This document shows, in pieces, positions 49,801 through 58,182 of a stretch of 64,000 bases of DNA (within the stretch, counting starts at the first letter, position 1; each line of letters starts with the position of its first letter). This DNA is from an uncultured Faecalibacterium sp. (lineage in GTDB: Bacteria; Bacillota; Clostridia; Oscillospirales; Ruminococcaceae). The position numbers and the translations under genes were made by a program. The notes under the pieces are model-generated. The model made no database searches and was not told the origin of the DNA. It was given only the letters and a program-made list of their open reading frames with translations. The stretch is taken from the NCBI GenBank assembly GCA_934547065.1, contig CAKTEF010000006.1:1-64000 (forward strand). The letters are read 5' to 3'.

Positions 49801-50763
49801 TCAGGCCTGGACCAGATGGAATGCAAAGCCGGCGATCTCGTCTGCAAAGTAGCAGGCAATGGTCTTGCCGTTCTTCACGTTCTTGCTGTCCAGATCAAAC
49901 TTCACGCCGCGCTGAGACAGGTGATAGATGGCGCGGTCCACGTTGTTGCAGCCGATGGCGATGTGGCCATTGGTGCCGCGGCCGGGCTTCTTCATGATCT
50001 CGAACTCCTTGTTGCCCACAAAGATGCTGGAGTTGCCGGGAGCAACCTTCATGTTCAGCAGGCCGCCGATCAGGTTGGCCACCTTCATGGCCTCCTCCTC
50101 GTTGGCGGTGTTGACACCGATGTGCATGAGCTTCAGGCCCAGCATGGTATCAACGGCTTCCTTGCTCTGTGCGGTGATCTTGGCCCAGTCGCCGGCCTTG
50201 ATGACATCGCTCTTGCACATCCAGGTGCCGCCCACGGCAAAGATCTGGTCGTATGCCAGGTAATCGTTGACGTTCTTGGCGTTGACACCACCGGTACACA
50301 TCCAGCGGGCACCCTTCAGGGCTGCGCCGATGTTCTTCAGCATGCTGACACCGCCGTTTGCTTCGGCGGGGAAGAACTTCAGGGCCTCGCAGCCCATGTT
50401 CATGGCCTGCTGCATCTCACCGGCGGAGCAGGTGCCGGGCATCATGATGCCGCCCTTGTCGATGACATGCTTGCACACTTCGGGGTCAAAGCCGGGGGCG
50501 ACGATGAAAGAAGCACCGGCGGCCATAGCGCGGTCAGCCTGCTCGCAGGTCAGGACAGTGCCGGCACCCAGCAGCATCTCGGGCATCTCCTCGTGGATCT
50601 TGCGGATGCACTCCTCGGCACAAGCGGTGCGGAACGTGACCTCGGCAGCGGGCAGGCCGCCCTCTGCCAGAGCCTTGCACAGAGGCAGGGCCTCGTCCAC
50701 GCTGTTAAAAGCGATCACAGGGATAATGCCGATCTGATAGACCTTTTCAACGATGGGATTCAT
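49801..50763 (-). CDS. KDPG aldolase fused to a C-terminal VOC-like domain
   Basis: A 320-residue protein. Residues 1-205 form a class I KDPG/KHG aldolase: GAGTVLTCEQA, SFIVAPGFDPE, and the Schiff-base Lys in ALKFFPAEANGG; it splits KDPG into pyruvate and glyceraldehyde-3-phosphate. Residues 210-320 add a domain absent from the classical Eda: KLMHIGVNTANEEEA ... NGHIAIGCNNVDRAIYHLSQRGVKF ... CYFADEIAGFAFHLV, which is the glyoxalase/VOC pattern. First gene of the kdgA-kdgK-kduI unit. Ribosome site AAGGAGAA. Confidence 0.9.
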   Translation of the reverse strand: MNPIVEKVYQIGIIPVIAFNSVDEALPLCKALAEGGLPAAEVTFRTACAEECIRKIHEEMPEMLLGAGTVLTCEQADRAMAAGASFIVAPGFDPEVCKHVIDKGGIMMPGTCSAGEMQQAMNMGCEALKFFPAEANGGVSMLKNIGAALKGARWMCTGGVNAKNVNDYLAYDQIFAVGGTWMCKSDVIKAGDWAKITAQSKEAVDTMLGLKLMHIGVNTANEEEAMKVANLIGGLLNMKVAPGNSSIFVGNKEFEIMKKPGRGTNGHIAIGCNNVDRAIYHLSQRGVKFDLDSKNVKNGKTIACYFADEIAGFAFHLVQA

Positions 50764-50850
50764 AACGCATTTCTCCTTTTATGTTGACTCTCTCCAGGCG
50801 GGGAAAGCTGCCGTTTGGGCATACGTCCCCCACCATACGTTCACAATATT

Positions 50851-50928
50851 AGTATAAACGACTGCGGAACATTTGGTAATGCTCAACAAGCACAATGTTT
50901 TGCATAAGACCTTGTATACATTGCACAA
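50851..50928 (-). promoter_or_regulatory. Promoters and operator of the KDPG aldolase operon
   Basis: The palindrome copy TTGTATACAT lies at 50912-50921. A promoter around it reads TTGTGC (complement 50923-50928), 16 bp, TATGCA (complement 50901-50906), so the operator is in the spacer as in uxaB. A second candidate nearer the gene is TTACCA (complement 50874-50879), 17 bp, TATACT (complement 50851-50856). Confidence 0.6.
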
Positions 50929-50941
50929 AAACGCCGAAGCG

Positions 50942-51850
50942 TCACAGATCCAGCCGCCGGAACAGCTCGGCAACGCCGTCGTGGTCGCAGTCCTTGGTGC
51001 TGACAAGGTCCGCCAGGGCCTTGATGTGGGGCATCCCGTTGGCCATCACGGCGGCCACACCGGCCTTTTCCAGCATGGCGCGGTCGTTCTCGCTGTCGCC
51101 CACGGCCAGGGTGCTTTCGCGGGGGATGCCCAGCAGGTCGGCCAGCCGGAGCAGGGCCTCGCCCTTGTCCACGCCCCGGGCTGTGACCTCAATGTTATCG
51201 GCTGCGCCCTGCACCACCTCGGTGCCCGGCAGCGCCCGGAACCGGGGCAGGGCGGCCTGCGCCTGCTCCGGGGTGTCGAAGAACATGCAGAACTTCTCCA
51301 CCTCGTGGGCGTGGCGGCTCATCCACTCGGTCAGGTCGCGCACCACGGTAAAGCGGCCGTCGTTGGGCTGGCGGGCTTCGGTGGATCCGGTGCGGCGGGC
51401 AAAGCGCTTCCCGAACCGCTCCATGGACACCAGGTCGCGGTAGGTGCGGCCGTCGGAAAAGATGCTCAGGGCACCGGGGTACTCCATATACAGGGCAAAC
51501 ACCTCCCGTGCCAGTTCCACCGGCATGGGGCAGCGGATCAGGGCGGTGGGCTCGCTGGTGGTGTGCTCGGCCGCATTGCAGTAGCGGCTGTACACGGCCC
51601 CCATGGGGTCTGCGCCCAGGTCCCAGACGGCGGCTCCGTTGGACGTGATGGCATAGCGGATGCCGGTGAGCTGGGCCACCACCGGCGGCAGATTGGAAAG
51701 CGGGCGGCCGGTGGCAGGCAGCACGACCACACCATGGGCCACGGCATCGGCGATGGCCTGCCGGGTGCGGGGCGTAATGGTGCTGTGGCCGCTCAAAAGG
51801 GTACCGTCCAGGTCCAGTGCGGCCAGACGGATGGGAGGAAAGTTCGACAT
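50942..51850 (-). CDS. Cof-type HAD-IIB phosphatase
   Basis: A 302-residue phosphatase with motif I LAALDLDGTLLSG, motif II LPATGRP, motif III Lys in GVDKGEALLRL, and motif IV VGDSENDRAMLE. Substrate unknown; a role in removing sugar phosphates from uronate breakdown is possible but unproven. ATG at 51850 follows AAAGGAG. The upstream in-frame codons lie in the palindromic repeat and were left out. Confidence 0.85.
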   Translation of the reverse strand: MSNFPPIRLAALDLDGTLLSGHSTITPRTRQAIADAVAHGVVVLPATGRPLSNLPPVVAQLTGIRYAITSNGAAVWDLGADPMGAVYSRYCNAAEHTTSEPTALIRCPMPVELAREVFALYMEYPGALSIFSDGRTYRDLVSMERFGKRFARRTGSTEARQPNDGRFTVVRDLTEWMSRHAHEVEKFCMFFDTPEQAQAALPRFRALPGTEVVQGAADNIEVTARGVDKGEALLRLADLLGIPRESTLAVGDSENDRAMLEKAGVAAVMANGMPHIKALADLVSTKDCDHDGVAELFRRLDL

Positions 51851-51885
51851 AGATGCTCCTTTAATAAGAAACTGCTCAGGGTAAA

Positions 51886-51989
51886 AACCTCTCAGGCGCG
51901 CTCTGGCGCGCCAGCCATCCTCCCTTTGTCGCTTGCGCGACATCTCCCTCCGGCCGGAGGGAGTCTTTTCTAATAGGGGGGCATTGGCA
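51886..51989. repeat. Palindromic intergenic repeat
   Basis: AACCTCTCAGGC start, then CGCGCTCTGGCGCG, TCGCTTGCGCGA and TCCCTCCGGCCGGAGGGA hairpins. It has the same inside sequence as the element at 27938-28061 and the same start as the outer element at 14300. The remaining DNA up to the PAP2 promoter shows nothing further. Confidence 0.65.
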
Positions 51990-52088
51990 GGTCGGTTTTG
52001 AAAATACAGACTGAAAAAGGCTCAATGTTGCACAAAGCAGCGGGCTCCGCTGTGTGACCACAGTTTTATTCTAACCGATAAATTGGAT

Positions 52089-52117
52089 TTGCGCAAGCTC
52101 GCATTTTATGGTAAAAT
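52089..52117 (+). promoter_or_regulatory. Promoter of the PAP2 gene
   Basis: TTGCGC (52089-52094), 17 bp, TAAAAT (52112-52117). Confidence 0.6.
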
Positions 52118-52152
52118 AATTATCTTGCGAGTAATTTTATAGGAGAAAACAC

Positions 52153-52800
52153 ATGAATACCAAGTCTCTGCGTACACGGCTGCGGCCGCATCTGTGGTTC
52201 CAGCTGTACTGGGTGCTGTATCTGGTCTGGTTTTTCTGGCTGGACAACACCATTACGGAGCCAAAATACATCATCCACAGCCGGCTGGACGATCGGATCC
52301 CGTTCAACGAGTGGTTCGTGCTGCCCTATTGCAGCTGGTTCTTTCTGCTGGCGGGGGTGCTGGGCCTGCTGTGGTGGTACGATACCCCCAGCTATGACAA
52401 GCTCTGTCTTGCCATGTTTTCGGGCATGACGTTCTGCCTGATCCTTTACATGATCTTTCCCAACGGGCTGGACATCCGCCCCACAGCGGAGCAGGTGGGC
52501 CGCAGCAACCCGGCCATGTGGATCATGCGGCTGCTCTGGAAAGCGGATGCCTCGGTCAATGTCTGCCCCTCCATCCACTGCCAGAGCACGGCCTGCATGG
52601 CCATGGTCTTTTCCGGCAGCAAGCTGGCAAAGGGCCATCCGGGGCGCAGGGCCGCCGCCTGGTGCTGGGCGGCGCTGATCTGCGCTTCCACCGTGTTCAC
52701 CAAGCAGCATTCCATGATAGATGTCGTCTGCGGGCTGGCCGTGGCGGCCGTGTGGGCGGTGGTGCTGTACGGCCCCTCGGGCAGAAACCGGAAAAGCTGA
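52153..52800 (+). CDS. PAP2-superfamily membrane phosphatase
   Basis: A 215-residue membrane protein with about five hydrophobic segments. The phosphatase motifs are present in reduced form: CPSIHCQSTACM (second motif, with catalytic His) and STVFTKQHSMIDVVCGL (third motif, S-x5-H-x3-D). The first motif (K-x6-RP) is not clear, though IRP follows NGLD. Such proteins dephosphorylate lipid substrates like phosphatidate or undecaprenyl pyrophosphate. Substrate unknown. Ribosome site ATAGGAGA. Confidence 0.8.
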   Translation: MNTKSLRTRLRPHLWFQLYWVLYLVWFFWLDNTITEPKYIIHSRLDDRIPFNEWFVLPYCSWFFLLAGVLGLLWWYDTPSYDKLCLAMFSGMTFCLILYMIFPNGLDIRPTAEQVGRSNPAMWIMRLLWKADASVNVCPSIHCQSTACMAMVFSGSKLAKGHPGRRAAAWCWAALICASTVFTKQHSMIDVVCGLAVAAVWAVVLYGPSGRNRKS

Positions 52801-52829
52801 GGAAAACCGCCCTTTTTCCCCGTTTCCTC

Positions 52830-52886
52830 TTGACGCAGACGGGCCCGGCGGGTAAAATGAGGATGATATCATTTTCTGATATATCA
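52830..52886 (+). promoter_or_regulatory. gntR promoter with two downstream palindromes
   Basis: TTGACG (52830-52835), 17 bp, TAAAAT (52853-52858). Right after the expected start site are two perfect 10-bp palindromes, ATGATATCAT (52863-52872) and TGATATATCA (52877-52886). They differ from the TTGTATACAA sites, so they may bind another regulator, or be autoregulatory half-matches. Confidence 0.55.
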
Positions 52887-52933
52887 ATTTGCCCGACGTT
52901 GGAACCGATGGAGTTCAAAAGGAGTAAAAAGGT

Positions 52934-53608
52934 ATGGCAGTACGGAGCGCACGGGAGACTGCTTACGAAACGATCCGCAGCCGCATCATCACCATGGAGC
53001 TCAAGCCCGGCGATGAGCTGAACGACCACGAGCTGGCGCAGCAGCTGGGCATCAGCCGCACCCCCATGCGGGAAGCGCTGATCATGCTCAACATTGCCCA
53101 CATGGTCACCATCAAGCCCCAAAGCGGCACCTACGTTGCCCCCATCGACCTGAAGCTGATGGAGATGGAGCAGTTTGCCCGTTTTACCCTGGAAAAAGAG
53201 ATCCTGAACCGGGTGCGGGGGCAGTTGAACGCCGAGCAGGAGGCTGTGTACCGCCAGCTCATTGAGCAGTACCGGGTGCTGGAAAGCCAGCCGGGTGCCG
53301 AGAACCGTGAAACGCGGATGCTGGAACTGGACAACGCGTTCCACCGCCGTGCCTTTGAGCTGTGCGGTATGGAGGATCATTTTGACCACATGCTTTCCAC
53401 GTTCCAGCACATTGAGCGGCTGCGCAAGTTCAGTTTGCAGACCGACGAGAATAAATCGGTGTGCGGGGCCCATACCCGCATCCTGGAAGCGGTGCTCCAC
53501 GGCACCGAGGCGGATGTCAGCACGGCCTTGTCCGAGCACCTGAACCGGTATAAGCTCTCGGTGGAGCAGGCCCGCGCCCGGCACCCGGACTATTTTGTGG
53601 AAGGCTGA
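52934..53608 (+). CDS. GntR/FCD-family regulator, probable hexuronate repressor
   Basis: A 224-residue regulator. The winged helix-turn-helix (residues 1-70) reads AYETIRSRIITMELKPGDELNDHELAQQLGISRTPMREALIML. The C-terminal FCD ligand domain contains ELDNAFHRRAFELCG and HTRILEAVLHGTEADVSTALSEHLNRY, with Asp and His that hold a metal in this group. FCD proteins usually sense sugar acids and include UxuR and ExuR. Its place before uxuA and the four TTGTATACAA-type sites nearby point to local control of uronate use. Ribosome site AAAGGAG. Confidence 0.85.
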   Translation: MAVRSARETAYETIRSRIITMELKPGDELNDHELAQQLGISRTPMREALIMLNIAHMVTIKPQSGTYVAPIDLKLMEMEQFARFTLEKEILNRVRGQLNAEQEAVYRQLIEQYRVLESQPGAENRETRMLELDNAFHRRAFELCGMEDHFDHMLSTFQHIERLRKFSLQTDENKSVCGAHTRILEAVLHGTEADVSTALSEHLNRYKLSVEQARARHPDYFVEG

Positions 53609-53646
53609 GACCTGCGGCAAACCGCAGAACAAACGATAGAAAATCG

Positions 53647-53688
53647 GACGGCTGTGCAGGGAAAATCTTCTTGTGCAGCCGTCATTTT
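53647..53688 (+). terminator. Terminator after gntR
   Basis: GACGGCTGTGCA and TGTGCAGCCGTC form an 8-bp core stem with a partly paired top, followed by ATTTTG. Confidence 0.6.
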
Positions 53689-53763
53689 GTATAAAGTATA
53701 CAAGAAAAAATATAAAAACTTGTCAAAACGTCAATTGCCAAGTGCAAACTGATATATTAGAAT
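53687..53763 (+). promoter_or_regulatory. uxuA promoters and operator
   Basis: The inverted repeat TTGTATAAAGTATACAA (53687-53703) overlaps a promoter TTGTAT (53687-53692), 18 bp, TATAAA (53711-53716). A second candidate nearer the gene is TTGCCA (53735-53740), 17 bp, TAGAAT (53758-53763). The operator half-sites match those at uxaC, uxaB and the aldolase operon. Confidence 0.6.
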
Positions 53764-53833
53764 ATGAGTGAGAGAGCGCTCCGGCAATCTGCCGCTGTGC
53801 GGAGAAGCAACGCAACATAAGGAGGAACCCCCT

Positions 53834-54934
53834 ATGCCTATGAAAATGGGTTGGCGCTGGTACGGTGAGGGCAACGATCCTGTCACCCTGAGCGACATCA
53901 AGCAGATCCCCGGCGTGACCAGCATCGTTTGGGCGCTGCACAACAAGATGCCCGGCGAGATCTGGGAGATCGACGAGATCCAGAAAGTGGCCGACCAGAT
54001 CCACGCCTACGGTTTTGACATGGACGTGGTGGAGTCGGTCAATGTGCATGACGACATCAAGATCGGCCTGCCCACCCGCGACCAGTACATCGAGAACTAT
54101 AAGCAGTGCATCCGCAACCTGTCCAAGTTCGGGGTCAAGGTCATCTGCTACAACTTCATGCCCATCTTCGACTGGACCCGCACCGACCTGTTCCATCCGG
54201 TGGGCGACGGCTCCACGGCACTGTTCTATGAAAAGGACAAGATCAAGGGCGACTACAAGGCCATGGCCGAGTACATCATGTCCTTTACCGAAAAATACAA
54301 CATGACGTTTCCCGGCTGGGAGCCGGAGCGGATGGCAAAGCTCGACGAGCTGTTCAAGGCCTACGCCCCGGTCACCAAGGAAAAGCTGTGGGAGAACCTG
54401 AAATATTTCCTGGATGCCCTGATGCCCACCTGCCATGAGTGTGACATCAAGATGGCCATTCACATGGACGATCCCCCTTGGGATATCTTTGGCCTGCCCC
54501 GCCTGCTGGTGGACGAGCCCAGCATCGACCGCTTCCTGAAGATGGTGGACGATCCGTACAACTGCCTGACCCTGTGTACCGGCAGCTTGAACGCAAACCC
54601 CAACAACAACTGTGCTGAGATCGTGCGCAAGCACTGTGGCCGCATTGCCTTTGCCCACATCCGCAACATCCACCACTTCCCCAACGGCGATTTCTCGGAA
54701 GCCGCCCACCGCGATTGCTGCGGCGAGACCGGCATCATCGAGGTGCTGCGCGCCTACCACGACTGTGGATATGAGGGCTATATCCGCCCCGACCATGGCC
54801 GCCAGCTGTGGGAGGAAGGCCCCGGCAGCTGCCGCCCCGGCTATGGCAAATACGACCGTGCCCTGGGCATCCAGTATATGCTGGGTGTCTGGGATCTGCT
54901 GGACCGTCTGGATGAGGAGAAAAAGAAAGGCTGA
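53834..54934 (+). CDS. uxuA: Mannonate dehydratase
   Basis: A 366-residue TIM-barrel dehydratase that converts D-mannonate to 2-keto-3-deoxygluconate. N-terminus MPMKMGWRWYGEGNDPVTL is typical; metal ligands are likely in AIHMDDPPWDIFGLPRL, ALTLCTGSLN-like LTLCTGSLNANPNN, and HIRNIHHFPNGDFSEAAH, and GYIRPDHGRQLW near the C-terminus. AAGGAGG precedes the ATG at 53834. The next gene, uxuB, starts three bases after the stop. Confidence 0.95.
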   Translation: MPMKMGWRWYGEGNDPVTLSDIKQIPGVTSIVWALHNKMPGEIWEIDEIQKVADQIHAYGFDMDVVESVNVHDDIKIGLPTRDQYIENYKQCIRNLSKFGVKVICYNFMPIFDWTRTDLFHPVGDGSTALFYEKDKIKGDYKAMAEYIMSFTEKYNMTFPGWEPERMAKLDELFKAYAPVTKEKLWENLKYFLDALMPTCHECDIKMAIHMDDPPWDIFGLPRLLVDEPSIDRFLKMVDDPYNCLTLCTGSLNANPNNNCAEIVRKHCGRIAFAHIRNIHHFPNGDFSEAAHRDCCGETGIIEVLRAYHDCGYEGYIRPDHGRQLWEEGPGSCRPGYGKYDRALGIQYMLGVWDLLDRLDEEKKKG

Positions 54935-54937
54935 GTT

Positions 54938-56524
54938 ATGAAGCTGTCTGAGATCAAAAACGGCGCTCTGTCCGCCGAGTGGGCAGAAAAGGGCTACGAG
55001 CTGCCCAAATATGATGTGGAGGCCGTCAAGGCCAAGACGCACGCAGAACCCACCTGGGTACACTTTGGCGCGGGCAATATCTTCCGCGCATTCCCGGCGG
55101 CCATCCTGAACGAGGCCCTGAACAGCGGCAGGTATGACCGCGGTGTGATCGTGGCCGAAAGCTTTGATTATGAGATCATCGACAAGGCTTACCGCCCCTA
55201 TGATAACCTGAGCCTGCTGGTCTGCCTGAAGTCCACCGGCGACATCGAGAAAAAGGTCATTGCCTCCGTCACCGAGAGCCTGAAGGCGGACTACTCCTTC
55301 GGCGAGGACTGGGCCCGCCTGGTGGAGATCTTCCGGGCACCCAGCCTGCAGATGATCTCGTTCACCATCACCGAAAAAGGCTACGGTGTGGCCCCGGCGG
55401 ATCTGGAACGCGGCCTGACCCCCGTGCTGGCCATGGGCAAGGTCACCGCCCTGCTGTACGAGCGCTTCAAGGCGGGCAGCCTGCCCCTGACCGTGCAGAG
55501 CATGGACAACTGCTCCCACAATGGCGATAAGGTCAAGAGCGCCGTTCACGCCTATGCCGCAAAATGGGTGGAGCAGGGCCTGGTGCCTGCCGGGTTCCTG
55601 GAGTATGTGCAGGACGAGAGCAAGATCACGTTCCCCTGGAGTATGATCGACAAGATCACCCCGCGCCCCGATGCCAAGGTGCAGCAGATGCTGGCCGACG
55701 ACGGCTTTGAGGACAACTACACCATCGTCACCGAGAAGCACACCTTTACCGCCCCCTTTGTCAACGCGGAGGAGACGCAGTATCTGTGCATCGAGGACCA
55801 CTATACCAATGGCCGGCCCCCGCTGGAGCTGGGCGGCGTGCTCTACTGCGACCGTGAGACGGTGGACAAGATCGAAAAGATGAAGGTGTGTACCTGCCTG
55901 AACCCCCTGCACACGGCCATGTCCATCTATGGCTGTATGCTGGGCTACACCCTCATCAGCGCCGAGATGGCCGACGAGGATCTGCGCAGCTTTATCCAGA
56001 AGATCGGCTACATCGAGGCCATGCCGGTGGTGGTCGATCCCGGCGTACTGAACCCCTATGAGTTCATTGGCGCGGTCATCAACCGCCGCCTGCCCAACCC
56101 CTTTATGCCGGATGCACCCCAGCGCATTGCCACCGATACCTCCCAGAAGCTGGCCATCCGTTTTGGCGAGACGATCAAGGCCTATGAGGCCCGCGGCCTG
56201 GACAAGAGCAATCTGGTGCTGATCCCGCTGGTGCTGGCAGGTTATGCCCGCTACCTGAAAGGCATCGACGACAACGGCCAGCCTTTCGAGCCCTCCACCG
56301 ACCCGCTGCTGACGGAGCTGCAGGCCATTGTGGCTCCGCTGGAAGTCAAAGAGGGCGAGCAGGACTTCAGCTGCCTGAAACAGCTGTACAGCCGCGTGGA
56401 CGTGTTCGGCGTGGATCTGTATGCCGTCGGCCTGGGCGAGCAGATCGAGGGCATGGCCAAAGAGCTGTTTGCCGGCCCCGGTGCGGTGCGTAAGACCCTG
56501 CACAAGTACGTTGTGGCCCGCTGA
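54938..56524 (+). CDS. uxuB: Fructuronate reductase (mannitol dehydrogenase family)
   Basis: A 528-residue NAD-dependent enzyme that reduces D-fructuronate to D-mannonate. Rossmann start VHFGAGNIFRAFPAAIL, later NCSHNGDKV and the catalytic region around WSMIDKITPRPD, with CLNPLHTAMSIYGCMLGY. It has a longer middle than UxaB, and follows uxuA with almost no gap, GAAAGGC being its ribosome site. With uxaC and uxuA it completes the glucuronate branch. Confidence 0.9.
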   Translation: MKLSEIKNGALSAEWAEKGYELPKYDVEAVKAKTHAEPTWVHFGAGNIFRAFPAAILNEALNSGRYDRGVIVAESFDYEIIDKAYRPYDNLSLLVCLKSTGDIEKKVIASVTESLKADYSFGEDWARLVEIFRAPSLQMISFTITEKGYGVAPADLERGLTPVLAMGKVTALLYERFKAGSLPLTVQSMDNCSHNGDKVKSAVHAYAAKWVEQGLVPAGFLEYVQDESKITFPWSMIDKITPRPDAKVQQMLADDGFEDNYTIVTEKHTFTAPFVNAEETQYLCIEDHYTNGRPPLELGGVLYCDRETVDKIEKMKVCTCLNPLHTAMSIYGCMLGYTLISAEMADEDLRSFIQKIGYIEAMPVVVDPGVLNPYEFIGAVINRRLPNPFMPDAPQRIATDTSQKLAIRFGETIKAYEARGLDKSNLVLIPLVLAGYARYLKGIDDNGQPFEPSTDPLLTELQAIVAPLEVKEGEQDFSCLKQLYSRVDVFGVDLYAVGLGEQIEGMAKELFAGPGAVRKTLHKYVVAR

Positions 56525-56554
56525 GCGGCTGACGCAATCAAATAAGCTATCCTC

Positions 56555-56600
56555 ATTCCCATGCTGCGTTTTGCTTTGCCGCAGCGTGGGATTTTTTTGT
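56555..56600 (+). terminator. Terminator of uxuAB
   Basis: Arms TCCCATGCTGCG and CGCAGCGTGGGA, then a run of seven T. Confidence 0.9.
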
Positions 56601-56612
56601 TAGACTCCGTGC

Positions 56613-56641
56613 TTTACAAAAATGTGCGGTTTTGCGATAAT
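56613..56641 (+). promoter_or_regulatory. Promoter of the ROK gene
   Basis: TTTACA (56613-56618), 17 bp, GATAAT (56636-56641), 29 bp before the start codon. Confidence 0.6.
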
Positions 56642-56670
56642 AGAAAAAACGATTTCAGGAGGAATGCGCG

Positions 56671-57597
56671 ATGAAAGTCATGGTGTTTGATGTGGGCGGC
56701 ACCGAGATCAAATATTCGGTGATAGACGAGCGGCTGGACCGCAGCCATGCGGGCAGCGTTCCGACCCCCGGTGATTGTCAGGAACACTTTCTCTCCACGC
56801 TGGCTGAGCTGTATGCGCCTCACAAGGCAGAGGTGGACGGCATTGCCCTGAGTCTGCCTGGTTTTATTGATGCCGAAAACGGCGTGGTGCGGGGCGGCGG
56901 TGCCCCCAGCATCGTGTACAACATCGGTACACCGGTGCGCGCGCTGCTGGAACGGGCCTGCGGCTGCCGGGTGTGGATCGAAAACGACGGCAAGGCGGCG
57001 GCCATTGCGGAGTTGGAACTGGGCGCACTGAAAGGCTGCAGCAATGCGGCGGTGTTCGTCATCGGCACCGGTGTGGGCGGAGGCCTGGTCATCAACGGCC
57101 GGCTGGTGCGCGGCCGGGACTGCACGGCGGGGGAGTACAGCTTTGTAAACACCAACGCGGACGAGTGGAGCGACGGCCGCAAGACCATGGCCTGCCAGTG
57201 CAGCACGCCTGCCCTGCTGGACGGCTACCGCGCCCGCAAAGGCCTGGCGGCCGATGCGCCGCTGGACGGCAGGCTCTTTTTTGAGGCGGCAAACGCCGGG
57301 GAGCCGCAGGCTATGGAAACGCTGCGGGCGTTCTGCAAGGCGGTGGATATCCAGATCTACAATCTGACTGCGCTGCTGGACCTGGAAGTGGTGGCCATCG
57401 GCGGGGGCATCAGCCGCCAGCCCCTCCTGATCGACACCCTGAACGCGGTGTATGAGGAGGAGATCCTGGCGGGCCACCCGTTCAGCGAAAAGCAGGCCCG
57501 CAGCCTGCCCCGGCCCCGCATCACGGCCTGCCGGTTCCGCAACGAAGCAAACCAGGTCGGCGCGCTGGTCAGCTACCGCAAGGCATTCGGGATCTGA
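56671..57597 (+). CDS. ROK-family sugar kinase
   Basis: A 308-residue ROK protein without a DNA-binding domain, so a kinase rather than a repressor. ATP-site motifs DVGGTEIKYSVID at the N-terminus and VFVIGTGVGGGLVINGRLVRG are present; the catalytic Asp is in IENDGKAAAIAE. The usual ROK zinc signature CxCGxxGCxE is degenerate here (CQCSTPALLDGY), so the zinc site may be missing. Substrate could be glucose, N-acetylmannosamine or a related sugar. Ribosome site AGGAGGAA. Confidence 0.8.
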   Translation: MKVMVFDVGGTEIKYSVIDERLDRSHAGSVPTPGDCQEHFLSTLAELYAPHKAEVDGIALSLPGFIDAENGVVRGGGAPSIVYNIGTPVRALLERACGCRVWIENDGKAAAIAELELGALKGCSNAAVFVIGTGVGGGLVINGRLVRGRDCTAGEYSFVNTNADEWSDGRKTMACQCSTPALLDGYRARKGLAADAPLDGRLFFEAANAGEPQAMETLRAFCKAVDIQIYNLTALLDLEVVAIGGGISRQPLLIDTLNAVYEEEILAGHPFSEKQARSLPRPRITACRFRNEANQVGALVSYRKAFGI

Positions 57598-57649
57598 AAA
57601 CGGCATCTGCGAAACGGAACGCCCCGGCTGGAAAACCATGGGCCGTTCC

Positions 57650-57678
57650 TTGCTTTTTGCCGGGATGCATGGTATCAT
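57650..57678 (+). promoter_or_regulatory. Promoter of the DUF4430/ECF pair
   Basis: TTGCTT (57650-57655), 17 bp, TATCAT (57673-57678). The leader is under 45 nt, so no riboswitch can be there. Confidence 0.6.
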
Positions 57679-57723
57679 AAGCTCTGCGCTTTGGCGCAAG
57701 AACGACAAAGGAGCTTGAAGTGA

Positions 57724-58182
57724 ATGAAATGCATGAATAAATTCGTATCCGTCCTTTTGAGCGCCGCCCTGGCGGCCAGCCTGCTGGCAGGCTGCGGTGC
57801 CGCTTCCGGCACGGCTTCGTCGGCGGCATCCCCGGCGGCTTCGTCGTCGGCAGCTTCCGGCGCTGCCGCATCGGCTGAGGCTGAGCAGAGCAAGGCCCAG
57901 GTGGAGTTCACCGTGACCGGTGCCGATGGCGAGAGCACGGTGTTCCCGCTGGAAGTCACCGACGGCGAGAAGCTGAGCGATGCCCTGGCCGAGGCCGGGC
58001 TCATCAGCGCCGAGGAAGCCGCGGCGGGTTTTGTGACCACCGTCAACGGCGAAACGGCCGATTGGGACAAGGAAAAGGCCTGGTGGTGTCTGACCGATGC
58101 CGCCGGCGAGATGACCACTGTGGGCGTGGGCGATATCGAGCTGCACGACGGCGACAGCTATGCATTTACCTACACAAAATAA
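57724..58182 (+). CDS. DUF4430 lipoprotein
   Basis: A 152-residue lipoprotein: signal peptide with lipobox LLAGC, an Ala/Ser-rich linker of about 35 residues, then a DUF4430 (transcobalamin/intrinsic-factor C-terminal-like) domain with FPLEVTDGEKLSDALAEAGLI, GFVTTVNGETADW, WWCLTDAAGE and HDGDSYAFTYTK. Such proteins are often found with ECF-type transporters for vitamins. ATG at 57724 follows AAGGAG; a second ATG at 57733 also gives a complete signal peptide. Confidence 0.8.
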   Translation: MKCMNKFVSVLLSAALAASLLAGCGAASGTASSAASPAASSSAASGAAASAEAEQSKAQVEFTVTGADGESTVFPLEVTDGEKLSDALAEAGLISAEEAAAGFVTTVNGETADWDKEKAWWCLTDAAGEMTTVGVGDIELHDGDSYAFTYTK

